This document shows positions 17,188 through 26,269 of a stretch of 64,000 nt of DNA, piece by piece. Source of the DNA: Roseiarcus sp963836695 (GTDB taxonomy: Bacteria; Pseudomonadota; Alphaproteobacteria; Rhizobiales; Beijerinckiaceae); NCBI GenBank assembly GCA_963836695.1, contig CAWIKX010000007.1, positions 1-64,000 of the forward strand, read 5' to 3'. Position numbers and translations under genes: made by a program. The number at the start of each line of letters is the position of its first letter. Positions within the stretch are counted from its first letter, which is position 1. Under the pieces are notes generated by a model, which was not told the DNA's origin, searched no databases, and worked only from the letters and a program-made list of their open reading frames with translations.

Positions 17188-19274
17188 GGGTCCGCGTGAG
17201 CGGAGACAGATGTGGTCGCAGGCCTCTCCGACATCGCCAGGGCAGACGGCGCCTCGCCCATGAGCTGGTCGATGCGGTCGCGCTCCCGCTTGAACGCGCC
17301 AAGCATCTTGCCGTCGAACTCGCGCGTGCGCGGCAATTTGATCGCCATCGGGTCGACGAAGTTGCCGTTGATGATCACCTCGTAGTGCAGGTGCGGACCG
17401 GTGGCGAGCCCGGATTCCCCGAGATAGCCCACCGTCTGTCCCTGAACGACATGGACGCCCTCGGCGATCCCGCGACCAAAGCCGGACATGTGATTGTAAG
17501 CCGTCACATAGCCATTGGCGTGTTGGACCTCGACCCGCCGTCCGTACCCGCCGTCCCACCCCGCCTTGATCACGACGCCGTTGCCCGCGGAATAGATCGG
17601 AGTGCCGATCGGCGCCGCCCAGTCGACCCCGGTGTGCATCCGCGCATAATGCAGAATCGGATGGTAGCGCATCCCGAACGGCGAGGTCATCTCGCCCTCC
17701 GCGATCGGCTTGCGCACCAAGAACTTGCGCATCGAACGCCCGTTGTCGTCGTAGAAGTCGACCATGTTGTCGTCGGGCGTCTGGAAGCGGTAATATTTAA
17801 ACGTCTGGTCCCTGACCGTCATCGAAGCGCACAAAAGCTCGGGCCGCGGATTTAGGTCGTCAGGGTCAGAGAAGAAAGCCTCGATCGAGTCGCCCGGTGC
17901 GGTTGCGCGCTGGAAATCGACGTCGTTGGCGAAAACCCTCGTCATCACGTCAATGACTGATCGCGGCAGCCCCTGTTTGAGCGACGTCTCATAGAGGCTC
18001 TGGTAAAGACTCATCCCGCCGGCCGATGCGTCTTCATCCGCCGCTCTTGGCTTTCGTGACGGAGGCGCAGTTCGCAGCGCAACAGGCTTGTAGGCGCCGC
18101 TGTCGGTGATGGCGACCGTCGCCTTGAGCTGATCGTCGGCATAGACCGAGATACGGGCTATCCTGGGCTTCTGTCCTCGGACGGCCGGCTCCTCGGGGAG
18201 GAGGAGGATCTTCTGGCCCTCGTTTACGGGCGACTCGCCACGTTTCACGCCGAACGCCGCCAGGATGCCCTGTATCGCCTCAGGGCTTGCGCCATTGGCT
18301 TTGAGCACGTCCTCGAAGCTCTCGCCATGATGCATTTGGACGAGCTTCTCGTTCGGAGACGCGTCATCAGGGCTCGCCTTGACGACATTGCTCACGTTCT
18401 CCGGAATCATACGGACTTCGATCGACGCGAAAGGCGTGCTGGGACTTACGCTGCCCACGGTTGCATAAGCGGAGAGCTGGCGCAGGGCTTCACTGGCCTT
18501 GCTCGTTCGCATCAACAGGAGCTGAGGCGGCAAGGACTGGGAAGCCGCTTTTTCAGCCGGCGCTTTGAGCGTTTCCACGACCTGCGCTTCTGCTTCGGCC
18601 TGGGTCAGTTCTCCCGAGGTCTGCTCCTCGTCGCTCGGGGTAAGATCGTTGACGCGAAACGTTACTTCCGCGGTATCCTGAACCGGCCCGGGATCGGGCG
18701 GGGCCTCGGCGACGTCCGTTCCGCCGCTCGTAATCTTCAGGGGATTGAACGGGGGCACCGCGTCCGCGAACCCGGTCGGAGTCATGGTCAAAGTCGTTTG
18801 GAGGCGAGTGAAAGGCCGCGCCTTCACCACTTCCTTGTCGCCGATCTTGATAATCGTCGGAGCCTTGAACGTCTGTTTGTCCGAGACAATGTCGACGGGC
18901 CGGAGAAGCCGATCGCCCTTGCTGGGATTGACGCCCGCTTCCTGCGAGTCCGCCGGCGGCGCCGACGCGGCGAATTCAGGCGCCTCGGCGAAATCATATT
19001 GGCTGTCGAGGTCGAGATACAGAGCCGCCCCGATTAGGGTCACCCCGCAAAGCCCGGCCAGCGTCGCGCCTGCCAGCCATCGGAGCGATGCGAGGCGCCG
19101 CTCATTGCGGTCGAGCCGGTCGTCGCCCAATCGAATCGGCGGCTCGACTCCGAGATCGGGACCGATCGTCGCGCGGTCGCCGCGGGAGCCCAGCCGCGGC
19201 AAAGCAGCCGCCAAGGTCGTCAAAACTGTTGTTTCGCTCGCTTTCGGCGCCCGTATTGAGTCGGACGGGCTCAC
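17076..19274 (-). CDS. M23-family peptidoglycan endopeptidase, membrane-anchored
   Basis: 732 residues. One transmembrane helix sits near residues 68-90 (WLAGATLAGLCGVTLIGAAL), followed by a long low-complexity periplasmic region. A LysM-like segment (MHHGESFEDVLKANGAS) comes at about residues 315-360. The C-terminal M23 LytM domain has the zinc ligands in HTGVDWAAPIGTPIYSAG and GPHLHYEVIING. It cleaves cross-bridges in peptidoglycan during growth or division. It starts at a GTG (19274). The last 60 residues are Pro/Ser-rich, and their coding region overlaps gluQ tail to tail by 112 bp, so the C terminus is expendable or the overlap is real. Confidence 0.9.
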   Translation of the reverse strand: MSPSDSIRAPKASETTVLTTLAAALPRLGSRGDRATIGPDLGVEPPIRLGDDRLDRNERRLASLRWLAGATLAGLCGVTLIGAALYLDLDSQYDFAEAPEFAASAPPADSQEAGVNPSKGDRLLRPVDIVSDKQTFKAPTIIKIGDKEVVKARPFTRLQTTLTMTPTGFADAVPPFNPLKITSGGTDVAEAPPDPGPVQDTAEVTFRVNDLTPSDEEQTSGELTQAEAEAQVVETLKAPAEKAASQSLPPQLLLMRTSKASEALRQLSAYATVGSVSPSTPFASIEVRMIPENVSNVVKASPDDASPNEKLVQMHHGESFEDVLKANGASPEAIQGILAAFGVKRGESPVNEGQKILLLPEEPAVRGQKPRIARISVYADDQLKATVAITDSGAYKPVALRTAPPSRKPRAADEDASAGGMSLYQSLYETSLKQGLPRSVIDVMTRVFANDVDFQRATAPGDSIEAFFSDPDDLNPRPELLCASMTVRDQTFKYYRFQTPDDNMVDFYDDNGRSMRKFLVRKPIAEGEMTSPFGMRYHPILHYARMHTGVDWAAPIGTPIYSAGNGVVIKAGWDGGYGRRVEVQHANGYVTAYNHMSGFGRGIAEGVHVVQGQTVGYLGESGLATGPHLHYEVIINGNFVDPMAIKLPRTREFDGKMLGAFKRERDRIDQLMGEAPSALAMSERPATTSVSAHADPQPSSTEIPSSPEPNPNAARTPSGPKPAARSSASDTD

Positions 19275-19588
19275 GAAGATTAGTTACCCCGCATGGCATG
19301 GGAGCGCAAGCTCTCCTCCGGGCCAGGTCGTTTATGTCCCTGTCGGCGCTTGCAATTTGATCCTTTTCTTACCTGTCGCGACGGCGTGCGACGGCCGATA
19401 CCTCACGCAACGAATTGGTATGCTTGATTCTCCATACGCCCGGTCGGCTATCATTGCGCTAATCATCGGAGACCTCCTATTTATACGTAGATCAGTTCGG
19501 CGCTGCTGAAAGCATCAACCTGCTTGACCGTCAGCGTTGACGAAATGCGACCAGACCTCCGAGAGCGATGCGGGGGGAGGAGGATGAG
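19275..19588. other. Divergent intergenic region
   Basis: 314 bp between the M23 gene and the quinone oxidoreductase, presumably with both promoters. The AT-rich part near 19350-19500 (TTTGATCCTTTTCTTACC, then GACCTCCTATTTATACG) is the likeliest promoter area. No further structure seen. Confidence 0.4.
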
Positions 19589-20587
19589 ATGGCTGACCAA
19601 GGCAAGAGAATGCGCGTCGTGGTCGCGCCCCATCCGGGCGGGCCGGACACCCTCCAACTTGAACAGCGACCGCTTCCGGTTCCTGTGGAGGGCGAGATCC
19701 TGATCCGAGTCGAAGCCGCCGGCGTCAATCGGCCCGATGTGCTTCAGCGCCAGGGTCATTACCCTGTGCCGTCCGGGGTAACGGATGTACTCGGCCTGGA
19801 AATCGCCGGCGAAGTGGCGGCGCTCGGACCTAACGCAAGGATTCACCCTCTCGGCGCACGCGTGACGGCGCTGGTCCCCGGCGGCGGCTATGCTGATTAC
19901 TGCGTCGCCCATCAGACCAATGCCTTGCCGATTCCAGCCGGCCTCACGACGGTCGAGGCGGCCGCCATCCCGGAGACGTATTTCACCGTCTGGACGAATG
20001 TCTTCACCCGTGGGGCGCTGAAAGTCGGCGAAACCTTGCTGGTGCATGGCGGCGCCTCCGGCATCGGCACGACGGCGATCACGCTCGCTAAGGCGTTCGG
20101 GGCGCTCGTCATCGCCACCGCCGGATCGGACGAGAAGGCTGTACAATGCCAGCGGCTTGGAGCCGATCTCGCCGTCAACTATCGCAAGGACGACTTCGTC
20201 GCTGAGACGCTTCGCCTAACCGATGGGCGGGGCGCTAACGTCGTTCTCGACATGGTCGGCGGCGACTACGTCGGACGCAACTACCAAGCTGCCGCCCTAG
20301 ACGGGCGTATCGTCCAAATCGCGTTTCTGCGAGGCCAAAAGGCTACCATTGATTTGACCGCGATCATGACCAAGCGTCTCATCCACACCGGTTCGACACT
20401 ACGTCCCCGCTCGGCGGCGGAAAAAGCGGTTATCGCGGACGCCCTGCGGGAAAGGGTGTGGCCGTTCCTCGAAGCGGGGCGCTGCCGGCCGGTCATCGAC
20501 TCCATCTTCCCCCTTTCGGAGGTGGCGCGAGCACATGAGCGGATCGAGAACCCCGAGCATGTCGGCAAGATTGTGCTGACAATGTAA
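19589..20587 (+). CDS. NAD(P)H-quinone oxidoreductase (zeta-crystallin/QOR family)
   Basis: 332 residues from the ATG at 19589, preceded by a strong GGGGGGAGGAGG ribosome site. Zinc-independent medium-chain dehydrogenase/reductase of the PIG3-like QOR type. The catalytic domain holds VEAAGVNRPDVLQRQGHYPV. The Rossmann domain has LVHGGASGIGTTAITLAKA near residue 150, followed by GSDEKAVQCQRLGAD. DGRIVQIAFLRGQKATIDL and the C-terminal HIENPEHVGKIVLTM-like end match the TIGR02824-type quinone oxidoreductases. Likely cytosolic one- or two-electron quinone reduction. Confidence 0.88.
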   Translation: MADQGKRMRVVVAPHPGGPDTLQLEQRPLPVPVEGEILIRVEAAGVNRPDVLQRQGHYPVPSGVTDVLGLEIAGEVAALGPNARIHPLGARVTALVPGGGYADYCVAHQTNALPIPAGLTTVEAAAIPETYFTVWTNVFTRGALKVGETLLVHGGASGIGTTAITLAKAFGALVIATAGSDEKAVQCQRLGADLAVNYRKDDFVAETLRLTDGRGANVVLDMVGGDYVGRNYQAAALDGRIVQIAFLRGQKATIDLTAIMTKRLIHTGSTLRPRSAAEKAVIADALRERVWPFLEAGRCRPVIDSIFPLSEVARAHERIENPEHVGKIVLTM

Positions 20588-20636
20588 ACCGCGAACTTGA
20601 AATGGGCGCCTGGAGATCGCATGTTTCGCGTGCGTC

Positions 20637-21086
20637 GTGCGCGAATCGGCCCGCACGAAGAGGAATGCGACGCTGAACTTGACGCCTCACTCCGCCGCGA
20701 CGAAGCCCTCCGGCGCCCCGACCGCCCCCGCGAACGCGCGACCAACCGAAGTCCTGTCACAAATTATCGTGAATGGCCTCGAGGACGCCAAGGCTGAAGA
20801 GATCGTCTCAATCGACCTTTTCGGCAGGACGACGCTTGCTGACCGAATGATCATCGCCTCCGGCCGTTCCAGCGTGCACGTCGGCGCCATCGCCGACCGG
20901 GTCGTCAAGGCCTGCCGTGACGCCGGTTATCCTTCGCCGAAGATCGAGGGAATGCCGCTTTGCGACTGGGTGCTGCTCGACGCGCAGAATGCGATTGTGC
21001 ACATCTTCCGTCCGGACGTTCGCCGGTTCTATAACCTCGAAAAGATGTGGAGCGCCGATCGGCCCGGCGAAGCCGCCAAGAGCTGA
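20637..21086 (+). CDS. rsfS: Ribosomal silencing factor RsfS (Iojap)
   Basis: 149 residues from a GTG at 20637; no ATG is available in frame. RsfS binds uL14 and blocks subunit joining in stationary phase. The domain covers about residues 45-140: IVNGLEDAKAEEIVSIDL, ADRMIIASGRSSVHVGAIAD, GMPLCDWVLLDAQNAIVHIF and VRRFYNLEKMWS, all characteristic. The first 35 residues are a poorly conserved extension. It precedes rlmH by 17 bp, as in many alphaproteobacteria, but the usual upstream nadD is absent. Confidence 0.92.
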   Translation: MRESARTKRNATLNLTPHSAATKPSGAPTAPANARPTEVLSQIIVNGLEDAKAEEIVSIDLFGRTTLADRMIIASGRSSVHVGAIADRVVKACRDAGYPSPKIEGMPLCDWVLLDAQNAIVHIFRPDVRRFYNLEKMWSADRPGEAAKS

Positions 21087-21103
21087 ATTGGCCGATATCG
21101 GAC

Positions 21104-21586
21104 ATGCGCCTCGCCCTGGTTTGCGTAGGCAAAATGAAGGCGGGGCCAGAGCGCCTGCTGTTTGATCGTTACTTCCTGCGACTTGCGCAGGGCGCACGGA
21201 GCGCGGGCCTCGCTGGCGTTGACCTGCGCGAGGTCGGCGAGTCCCGCTCCCGCCGGCCCAACGAGAGACGGGCGGAAGAGGCCGCCGCAATCCTCGCCGT
21301 CACGCCCAAGGGAACTGCGCTGGTTTTGCTGGACGAGCAAGGGCCGTCAGCGACAAGCGAGGAATGGGCCGCCGACATCGGCCGCGAGCGGGACGCGTCA
21401 CGACCGGCCTATGCGGTCGCAATCGGCGGCCCGGACGGGCTCGATCCCTCGCTCCGCGCTGCGGCCCACCGAATTCTAAGCTTCGGCCAAATGACCTGGC
21501 CCCACCAGTTGGTCCGGGTGATGGCTGGTGAGCAACTCTATCGTGCGATGGCGATTCTGGCCGGTCATCCCTATCATCGTCAATGA
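21104..21586 (+). CDS. rlmH: 23S rRNA (pseudouridine1915-N3)-methyltransferase
   Basis: 160 residues, normal RlmH length. SPOUT methyltransferase acting on 70S ribosomes at pseudouridine 1915 of helix 69. The start ATG at 21104 gives the family N terminus MRLALVCVGKMKAGPE. The SAM-binding trefoil-knot region is visible as ALVLLDEQGPSATSEEWA, AVAIGGPDGLDPSLRA, and the C-terminal LSFGQMTWPHQLVRVMAGEQ and AGHPYHR. The frame extension upstream of 21104 overlaps rsfS and was rejected. Confidence 0.94.
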   Translation: MRLALVCVGKMKAGPERLLFDRYFLRLAQGARSAGLAGVDLREVGESRSRRPNERRAEEAAAILAVTPKGTALVLLDEQGPSATSEEWAADIGRERDASRPAYAVAIGGPDGLDPSLRAAAHRILSFGQMTWPHQLVRVMAGEQLYRAMAILAGHPYHRQ

Positions 21587-21626
21587 ACGCCGCGATATTG
21601 GCTAGATTTGATGATCCTTGCCCCCT

Positions 21627-22962
21627 ATGTCGCACCGCTTGAACCGCGCCGGCAGAATGAGTTTCCAGGCAGCAGCCCTCGTGGCGTCGATCGGAGCCGT
21701 TTGCGGCGCGCTCGCCGATCCTGCCCCGCCGAATCCGCCCGCGACAGATCTGCAGCGCGCGGATAAGGAAATGGAGTTGCGCGGCGTAGAGGATACGCTG
21801 CGGGACTCCGAGGAGCAGCGGCGCACGATCCAGACCGAGATCGAACTCCATTCGTGCTGATCGGGTCCGTCTCTCCGCAGCGCTCATCGAAACTACGGCG
21901 AAGGTGCAGGACGCCGAGCGCGGCGCCGCCGCGGCCGTTGATCGATTGTCCGGCCTCAGCGCGACTGCCGAGGGGCTGTCACATTCGCTCGAGCGTCGGC
22001 GCGGTGTGATCGCTGATGTGCTTGCGGCCTTGCAGCGGATGGGAAGCAATCCTCCGCCCGCCATTCTCGTCAAGCCAGACGACATGTCCGAAGCGGTTCG
22101 CGCGGCCAGCGTCATGGGCTCCCTTATTCCCGAGCTAAAATCGGAGATCGAAGCTGCCCGGCGGGATCTCGAAGATCTAGCCAAGACCCGGGAATCCATT
22201 GCGCGGGAGCGCGACGCGCTGACCGAGCAAAGCAAGGCGCTTGCGGGCGACAAAATGCGCCTTGCGGCGCTCATTGACGCACGTCAGCAGTCTCTGGCCT
22301 CGGCGCAGGACGCGCTCGGGTCGCAGCAGCAGCGCGCGGCGGAACTCGCAAAAAAGGCGGGGTCGCTCAAGGATCTCATTGCCCGGCTCGACAGCGAAAG
22401 CGCCGCTCGTAAGGCCGCGGCGACGGCGGCGCACGCCACTCAGGTCGCCGAGGCGAATGAAATTGAGGCGCGGGCGCAAGCCGCTCGCGGGCCGGAAACG
22501 CGCCTTAAACCCGAACTTGCCTTCGCTGACGCGAAAGGGCGGGTGCCGCTGCCCGCTGCTGGCGCGATCTTGAAAACATTTGGCTCGCCGGACGACCTCG
22601 GCGGGGCCGAGAAGGGGGTCTCCCTGGCGACTCCGGCCAGGGCGACCGTCTCCGCCCCGGTGGACGGCGCAGTGCTTTTCGCTGGAGCATACCGAAGTTA
22701 CGGGCAACTCTTGATCATCGACGCCGGCGCGGGATATTATGTTCTGCTCGCCGGAATGGATCGCATCAATGTCGAATCCGGTGAGTTCGTCCTGGCGGGA
22801 GAACCGGTCGGCATAATGGGCGACGGGTCTACCCGGATGGCGCCGGCCGCGGCAGTTGGCGCGGCGCGGCCGGTTCTCTATATAGAGCTACGCAAGGACG
22901 GAACTGCGATCGATCCGGGGCCGTGGTGGGCAAAGTCAGACATCGAGAAGGCGCGCGGATGA
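21627..22962 (+). pseudogene. EnvC-like murein hydrolase activator (M23 fold), frameshifted near the start
   Basis: The first 78 codons encode a signal peptide (FQAAALVASIGAVCGALA) and the start of a coiled coil, ending at TGA 21858. One base over, the coil continues as RADRVRLSAALIETTAKV and runs in frame to 22962. The junction is at about 21848 and needs one extra base (or two missing) to be corrected. The coiled coil spans about residues 45-280. The C-terminal LytM domain (GVSLATPARATVSAPVDGA, GYYVLLAGMDRINVESGEFV) lacks the HxH zinc ligands, as in activators that stimulate amidases during septation. The corrected protein has about 445 residues. It sits between rlmH and ctpA in the standard rhizobial order and its stop overlaps the next start (ATGA). 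Confidence 0.82.
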
Positions 22963-24350
22963 TTCGTAAAGCTGGTTATTTGGGAGTTGGAGTCGTTTTG
23001 GGGGCCGCGGCTGCGGCCACGGCGCCGCAAGCGCTGCTGTTCGTCAGTCCCGCCGCTTACGCTGCGGCCGCCGACACCTATCGGCAACTCAACCTGTTCG
23101 GCGACGTGTTCGACAAGATCAGGAACGACTATGTCGAGAAGCCAGACGAATCTAAGATGATCGAGGCGGCGATCAACGGCATGCTCTCCTCGCTCGATCC
23201 GCACTCCAGCTACATGGACGCCAAAGCGTTCCGCGACATGCAGGTCCAGACGAAGGGCGAGTTCGGCGGGCTCGGCATCGAGGTGACGCAGGAAGACGGC
23301 CTCCTCAAGGTCGTCACGCCAATCGACGACACGCCGGCCGCCAAGGCGGGCGTGATGTCAGGCGACATCATCACGGCGATCGACGACACGTCCACACAGG
23401 GGCTGACGCTTGACCAGGCGGTCGAGAAGATGCGCGGCTCGATCAATTCGCCCGTGAAGCTCAAGGTCGTCCGTGGCCCGAAAAAGGACGTCAAGGAGTT
23501 CACCATCGTCCGCGATCTCATCCACGTCCAGTCGGTGCGCTCCCATGTCGAGGACGGCGACATCGGCTACATCCGCATCACCCAGTTCACCGAGCAGACC
23601 GCGGATGGCCTGAAGAGCGCGATGGAGAAGCTGCGCGGCGAAATTCCAGCCGACAAGTTCAAGGGCTACATCTTGGATTTGCGCAACAATCCGGGAGGCT
23701 TGCTCGATCAGTCGATCGACGTGGTCAATTCGTTCGTCGATCGGGGCGAGATCGTTTCAACTCGTGGGCGCACCCCCGATGAGACCCAACGCTTCGACGC
23801 CAAGCCGGGCGGCGATCTGTCGGCGGGCAAACCCCTCGTGGTGCTCATCAATGGTGGATCGGCGTCGGCGTCGGAAATCGTCTCCGGCGCCTTGCAGGAC
23901 CATAAGCGTGCGACGCTGATCGGGACCCGATCGTTCGGCAAGGGGTCTGTCCAAACCATTATGCCTCTTGGCGAGAACGGCGCCCTCCGGCTCACGACGG
24001 CGCGCTACTACACACCATCGGGCCGATCGATTCAGGCCAAGGGGATTGAGCCGGACATCAAGGTGTTGGAGGACGTGCCTGACGACCTCAAGGGCAAGGA
24101 CGATATGAAGGGCGAGGCTTCGCTCAAAGGCCATCTCGCCAACGGCGCCGAGGACACATCGGCGTCCCAGGCTTATGTTCCGCCGAATGAGAAGGACGAC
24201 AAGCAACTCACCGCCGCCATCGATCTGTTGCACGGGGTCAAGCACCCGGAGCCAGCAGTGAAGGCTGATGCGGCTCCGGTGAAGAGCGATCAGCCCGCCA
24301 ACCCTGCGCCAACCGATCCCGGCCAAGCGGCTCCCGCCAAGCCGAATTGA
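22959..24350 (+). CDS. ctpA: S41-family carboxyl-terminal processing protease (first copy)
   Basis: 463 residues from the ATG at 22959, overlapping the envC-like stop. An N-terminal signal/anchor (LGVGVVLGAAAAATAPQALL) exports it to the periplasm. A PDZ domain (GEFGGLGIEVTQEDGLLKV) at about residues 85-170 precedes the tail-specific protease domain, which carries the Ser/Lys dyad in GGSASASEIVSGALQD (Ser near 305) and RSFGKGSVQT (Lys near 330). The C-terminal 60 residues are Lys/Pro/Ala-rich. It processes envelope proteins, possibly peptidoglycan enzymes encoded nearby. A close paralogue follows 37 bp downstream. Confidence 0.95.
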   Translation: MIRKAGYLGVGVVLGAAAAATAPQALLFVSPAAYAAAADTYRQLNLFGDVFDKIRNDYVEKPDESKMIEAAINGMLSSLDPHSSYMDAKAFRDMQVQTKGEFGGLGIEVTQEDGLLKVVTPIDDTPAAKAGVMSGDIITAIDDTSTQGLTLDQAVEKMRGSINSPVKLKVVRGPKKDVKEFTIVRDLIHVQSVRSHVEDGDIGYIRITQFTEQTADGLKSAMEKLRGEIPADKFKGYILDLRNNPGGLLDQSIDVVNSFVDRGEIVSTRGRTPDETQRFDAKPGGDLSAGKPLVVLINGGSASASEIVSGALQDHKRATLIGTRSFGKGSVQTIMPLGENGALRLTTARYYTPSGRSIQAKGIEPDIKVLEDVPDDLKGKDDMKGEASLKGHLANGAEDTSASQAYVPPNEKDDKQLTAAIDLLHGVKHPEPAVKADAAPVKSDQPANPAPTDPGQAAPAKPN

Positions 24351-24387
24351 TGCGCTCAACACGAGCCACGGAGCCGAGCGTCTGTCG

Positions 24388-25704
24388 ATGAGGAAAGGTC
24401 TGTCCTATCTTGCCTATGGAGTCGCCGCCGGCGTTCTGCTGGTCGGCGCCTCGCACGACGCCCTCCGAGCCGCCGGCTCGAGCGCGAACGACAAGCTCGC
24501 GCTCTTTGCCGAGGTGTTCAACAAAGTCCGCGACAACTATGCCGAGAAGCCCGACGACGAGAAAATGATCAAGTCGGCGATCGACGGCATGCTGGCGTCG
24601 CTCGACCCGCACTCGAACTACTTCGATCCCAAGGCCTTGCAAGACTTCCAAAGCAGCATGAAAGGCGAGGAATTCGGCGGCCTCGGGCTCGAAGTGATGA
24701 TGGAGGGCGGGCTGGTCAAGGTGGTGAGCCCGATCGACGACACGCCCGCGGCGCGCGCCGGCATGATGTCCGGCGATCTGGTCACCCGCATCGACGACAC
24801 TGCGGTCAAGGGCCTTTCCCTCAAAGAGGCGGTTGATAAGATGCGCGGCCCCGCGAAGTCGACAGTGAGGCTCACCGTCGAGCGCGGGTCGAATCACGAC
24901 ATCAAAGAGGTCTCGATCGTTCGCGAGATCATCCACGTGCAATCGGTGCGCTCGCATCTGGAGAGCGGCGATATCGGCTATATCCGGATCACCCAGTTCA
25001 ACCAGGAGGCGTACGACGGCGTGCGCAAGGCCTTCGATCATTTTCGCGCCGAGCCCGGTCAGGCGAACATCAAGGGCTACATCCTCGACCTGCGCAACAA
25101 TCCCGGCGGGCTGCTAAACCAAGCGGTCGAGATCACCAACGCCTTCGTAGATAATGGCGATATCGTTTCGACACGGGGCCGAAACGTGGATCAGGGCCAG
25201 CGTTACTCCGCACGCCCCGGCGTCAATTTGTCGCAGCAAAAGCCGGTGGTGGTGCTCATCAACGGCGGATCGGCGTCGGCCTCGGAGATCGTCTCCGGCG
25301 CCTTGCAGGATCTTAAGCGCGCAACCCTGGTCGGCACGCGGACCTTTGGCAAAGGGTCGGTTCAGACAATTCTTCCGCTCGGCGAAAATGGCGCCCTCAA
25401 GCTGACGACCGCCCGCTATTACACGCCTTCCGGCCGCTCAATCCAGGCCAAGGGCATCGACCCGGACATCCGAGTGCTTGAGAACATTCCCGATGACCTG
25501 AAGGGCAAGGTCTCCAGCCTGGGAGAGGCCTCGCTGTTCGGTCATCTGAAGAACACCGGCGAGGAGGAGAAGGGCTCCGACGCCTATGTGCCGCCGGATC
25601 ACGACAAGGACACGCAACTCGCAGCCGCTGTCCAATTCCTGCACGGCGCTAAGGCCGAGACGCTGCGAAGTCCTGATCCGTCGGCGACTGTGACGTCGCA
25701 ATGA
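24388..25704 (+). CDS. S41-family carboxyl-terminal processing protease (second copy)
   Basis: 438 residues with the same plan as the preceding gene: signal/anchor (LAYGVAAGVLLVGAS), PDZ domain (EEFGGLGLEVMMEGGLVKV) and a Ser/Lys protease core (GGSASASEIVSGALQD near 297, RTFGKGSVQT near 321). Long identical stretches such as KGYILDLRNNPGGLL in both genes indicate a tandem duplication, while the PDZ and C-terminal regions have diverged. Both copies keep the catalytic dyad, so both are probably active, perhaps with different substrates. The stop overlaps the following gene by 4 bp. Confidence 0.94.
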   Translation: MRKGLSYLAYGVAAGVLLVGASHDALRAAGSSANDKLALFAEVFNKVRDNYAEKPDDEKMIKSAIDGMLASLDPHSNYFDPKALQDFQSSMKGEEFGGLGLEVMMEGGLVKVVSPIDDTPAARAGMMSGDLVTRIDDTAVKGLSLKEAVDKMRGPAKSTVRLTVERGSNHDIKEVSIVREIIHVQSVRSHLESGDIGYIRITQFNQEAYDGVRKAFDHFRAEPGQANIKGYILDLRNNPGGLLNQAVEITNAFVDNGDIVSTRGRNVDQGQRYSARPGVNLSQQKPVVVLINGGSASASEIVSGALQDLKRATLVGTRTFGKGSVQTILPLGENGALKLTTARYYTPSGRSIQAKGIDPDIRVLENIPDDLKGKVSSLGEASLFGHLKNTGEEEKGSDAYVPPDHDKDTQLAAAVQFLHGAKAETLRSPDPSATVTSQ

Positions 25705-26201
25705 TCATCCGATGGCTCGCTACACTTGCCCTTATCGCCGCGCCTGGCTTGGCTCAGGCGCAGGGTTCAGGCTGCAGCGGGTTTAAATGGCCGCTTGACC
25801 ATGAGCGGGCGGCGCTCGTGCGCACCGACAAGGCTTCGCTCCCCAATGGCGGAGCGATTCCCTATGATGTCGCGATGACGCTCGGCCTGCAGCCGCTCTC
25901 GGCCGCGGGCTTGCCGAAGGCGCCCGAACGGGCGCCGAAGTCGCCCTCCGCGTTCGCCGGCCATTTTGCCCTTGGCGCGCCGGCAAAGCCGGGCGCTTAT
26001 AGGATCACGATCTCCTCGGAAGGCTGGGTCGACGTCCTCGACGGCGGCGCCTACCTGCATCCGATTGGGTTCACCGGCGCCAGGGACTGCGACGGCGCGC
26101 GCAAGAGCGTCAAGTTCGACCTTCCCGCTCGGCCGCTCGCGGTCCAATTCAGCGGCGTCCCGCGCGATCAAATCTCCATTATCGTTTCTCCCGACCAATA
26201 G
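25701..26201 (+). CDS. Hypothetical periplasmic protein downstream of ctpA copies
   Basis: 166 residues with signal peptide WLATLALIAAPGLAQA. The mature part opens with GSGCSGFKWPLDHERAALV and continues FAGHFALGAPAKPGAYRITIS, GWVDVLDGGAYLHPIGFTG and CDGARKSVKFDLP, and ends VPRDQISIIVSP. The two cysteines about 115 residues apart may form a disulfide. The layout resembles conserved rhizobial periplasmic proteins of unknown function. The start overlaps the stop of the second S41 gene (ATGA), so it is translationally coupled to it and may be a substrate or partner; this is inference. Confidence 0.75.
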   Translation: MIIRWLATLALIAAPGLAQAQGSGCSGFKWPLDHERAALVRTDKASLPNGGAIPYDVAMTLGLQPLSAAGLPKAPERAPKSPSAFAGHFALGAPAKPGAYRITISSEGWVDVLDGGAYLHPIGFTGARDCDGARKSVKFDLPARPLAVQFSGVPRDQISIIVSPDQ

Positions 26202-26269
26202 CTTCGGCCGCGTCTCCTTCGACGACGTTCGCGTCCCCTACTGCCCTTGCGCGCTTGGCCGAGGATCGG

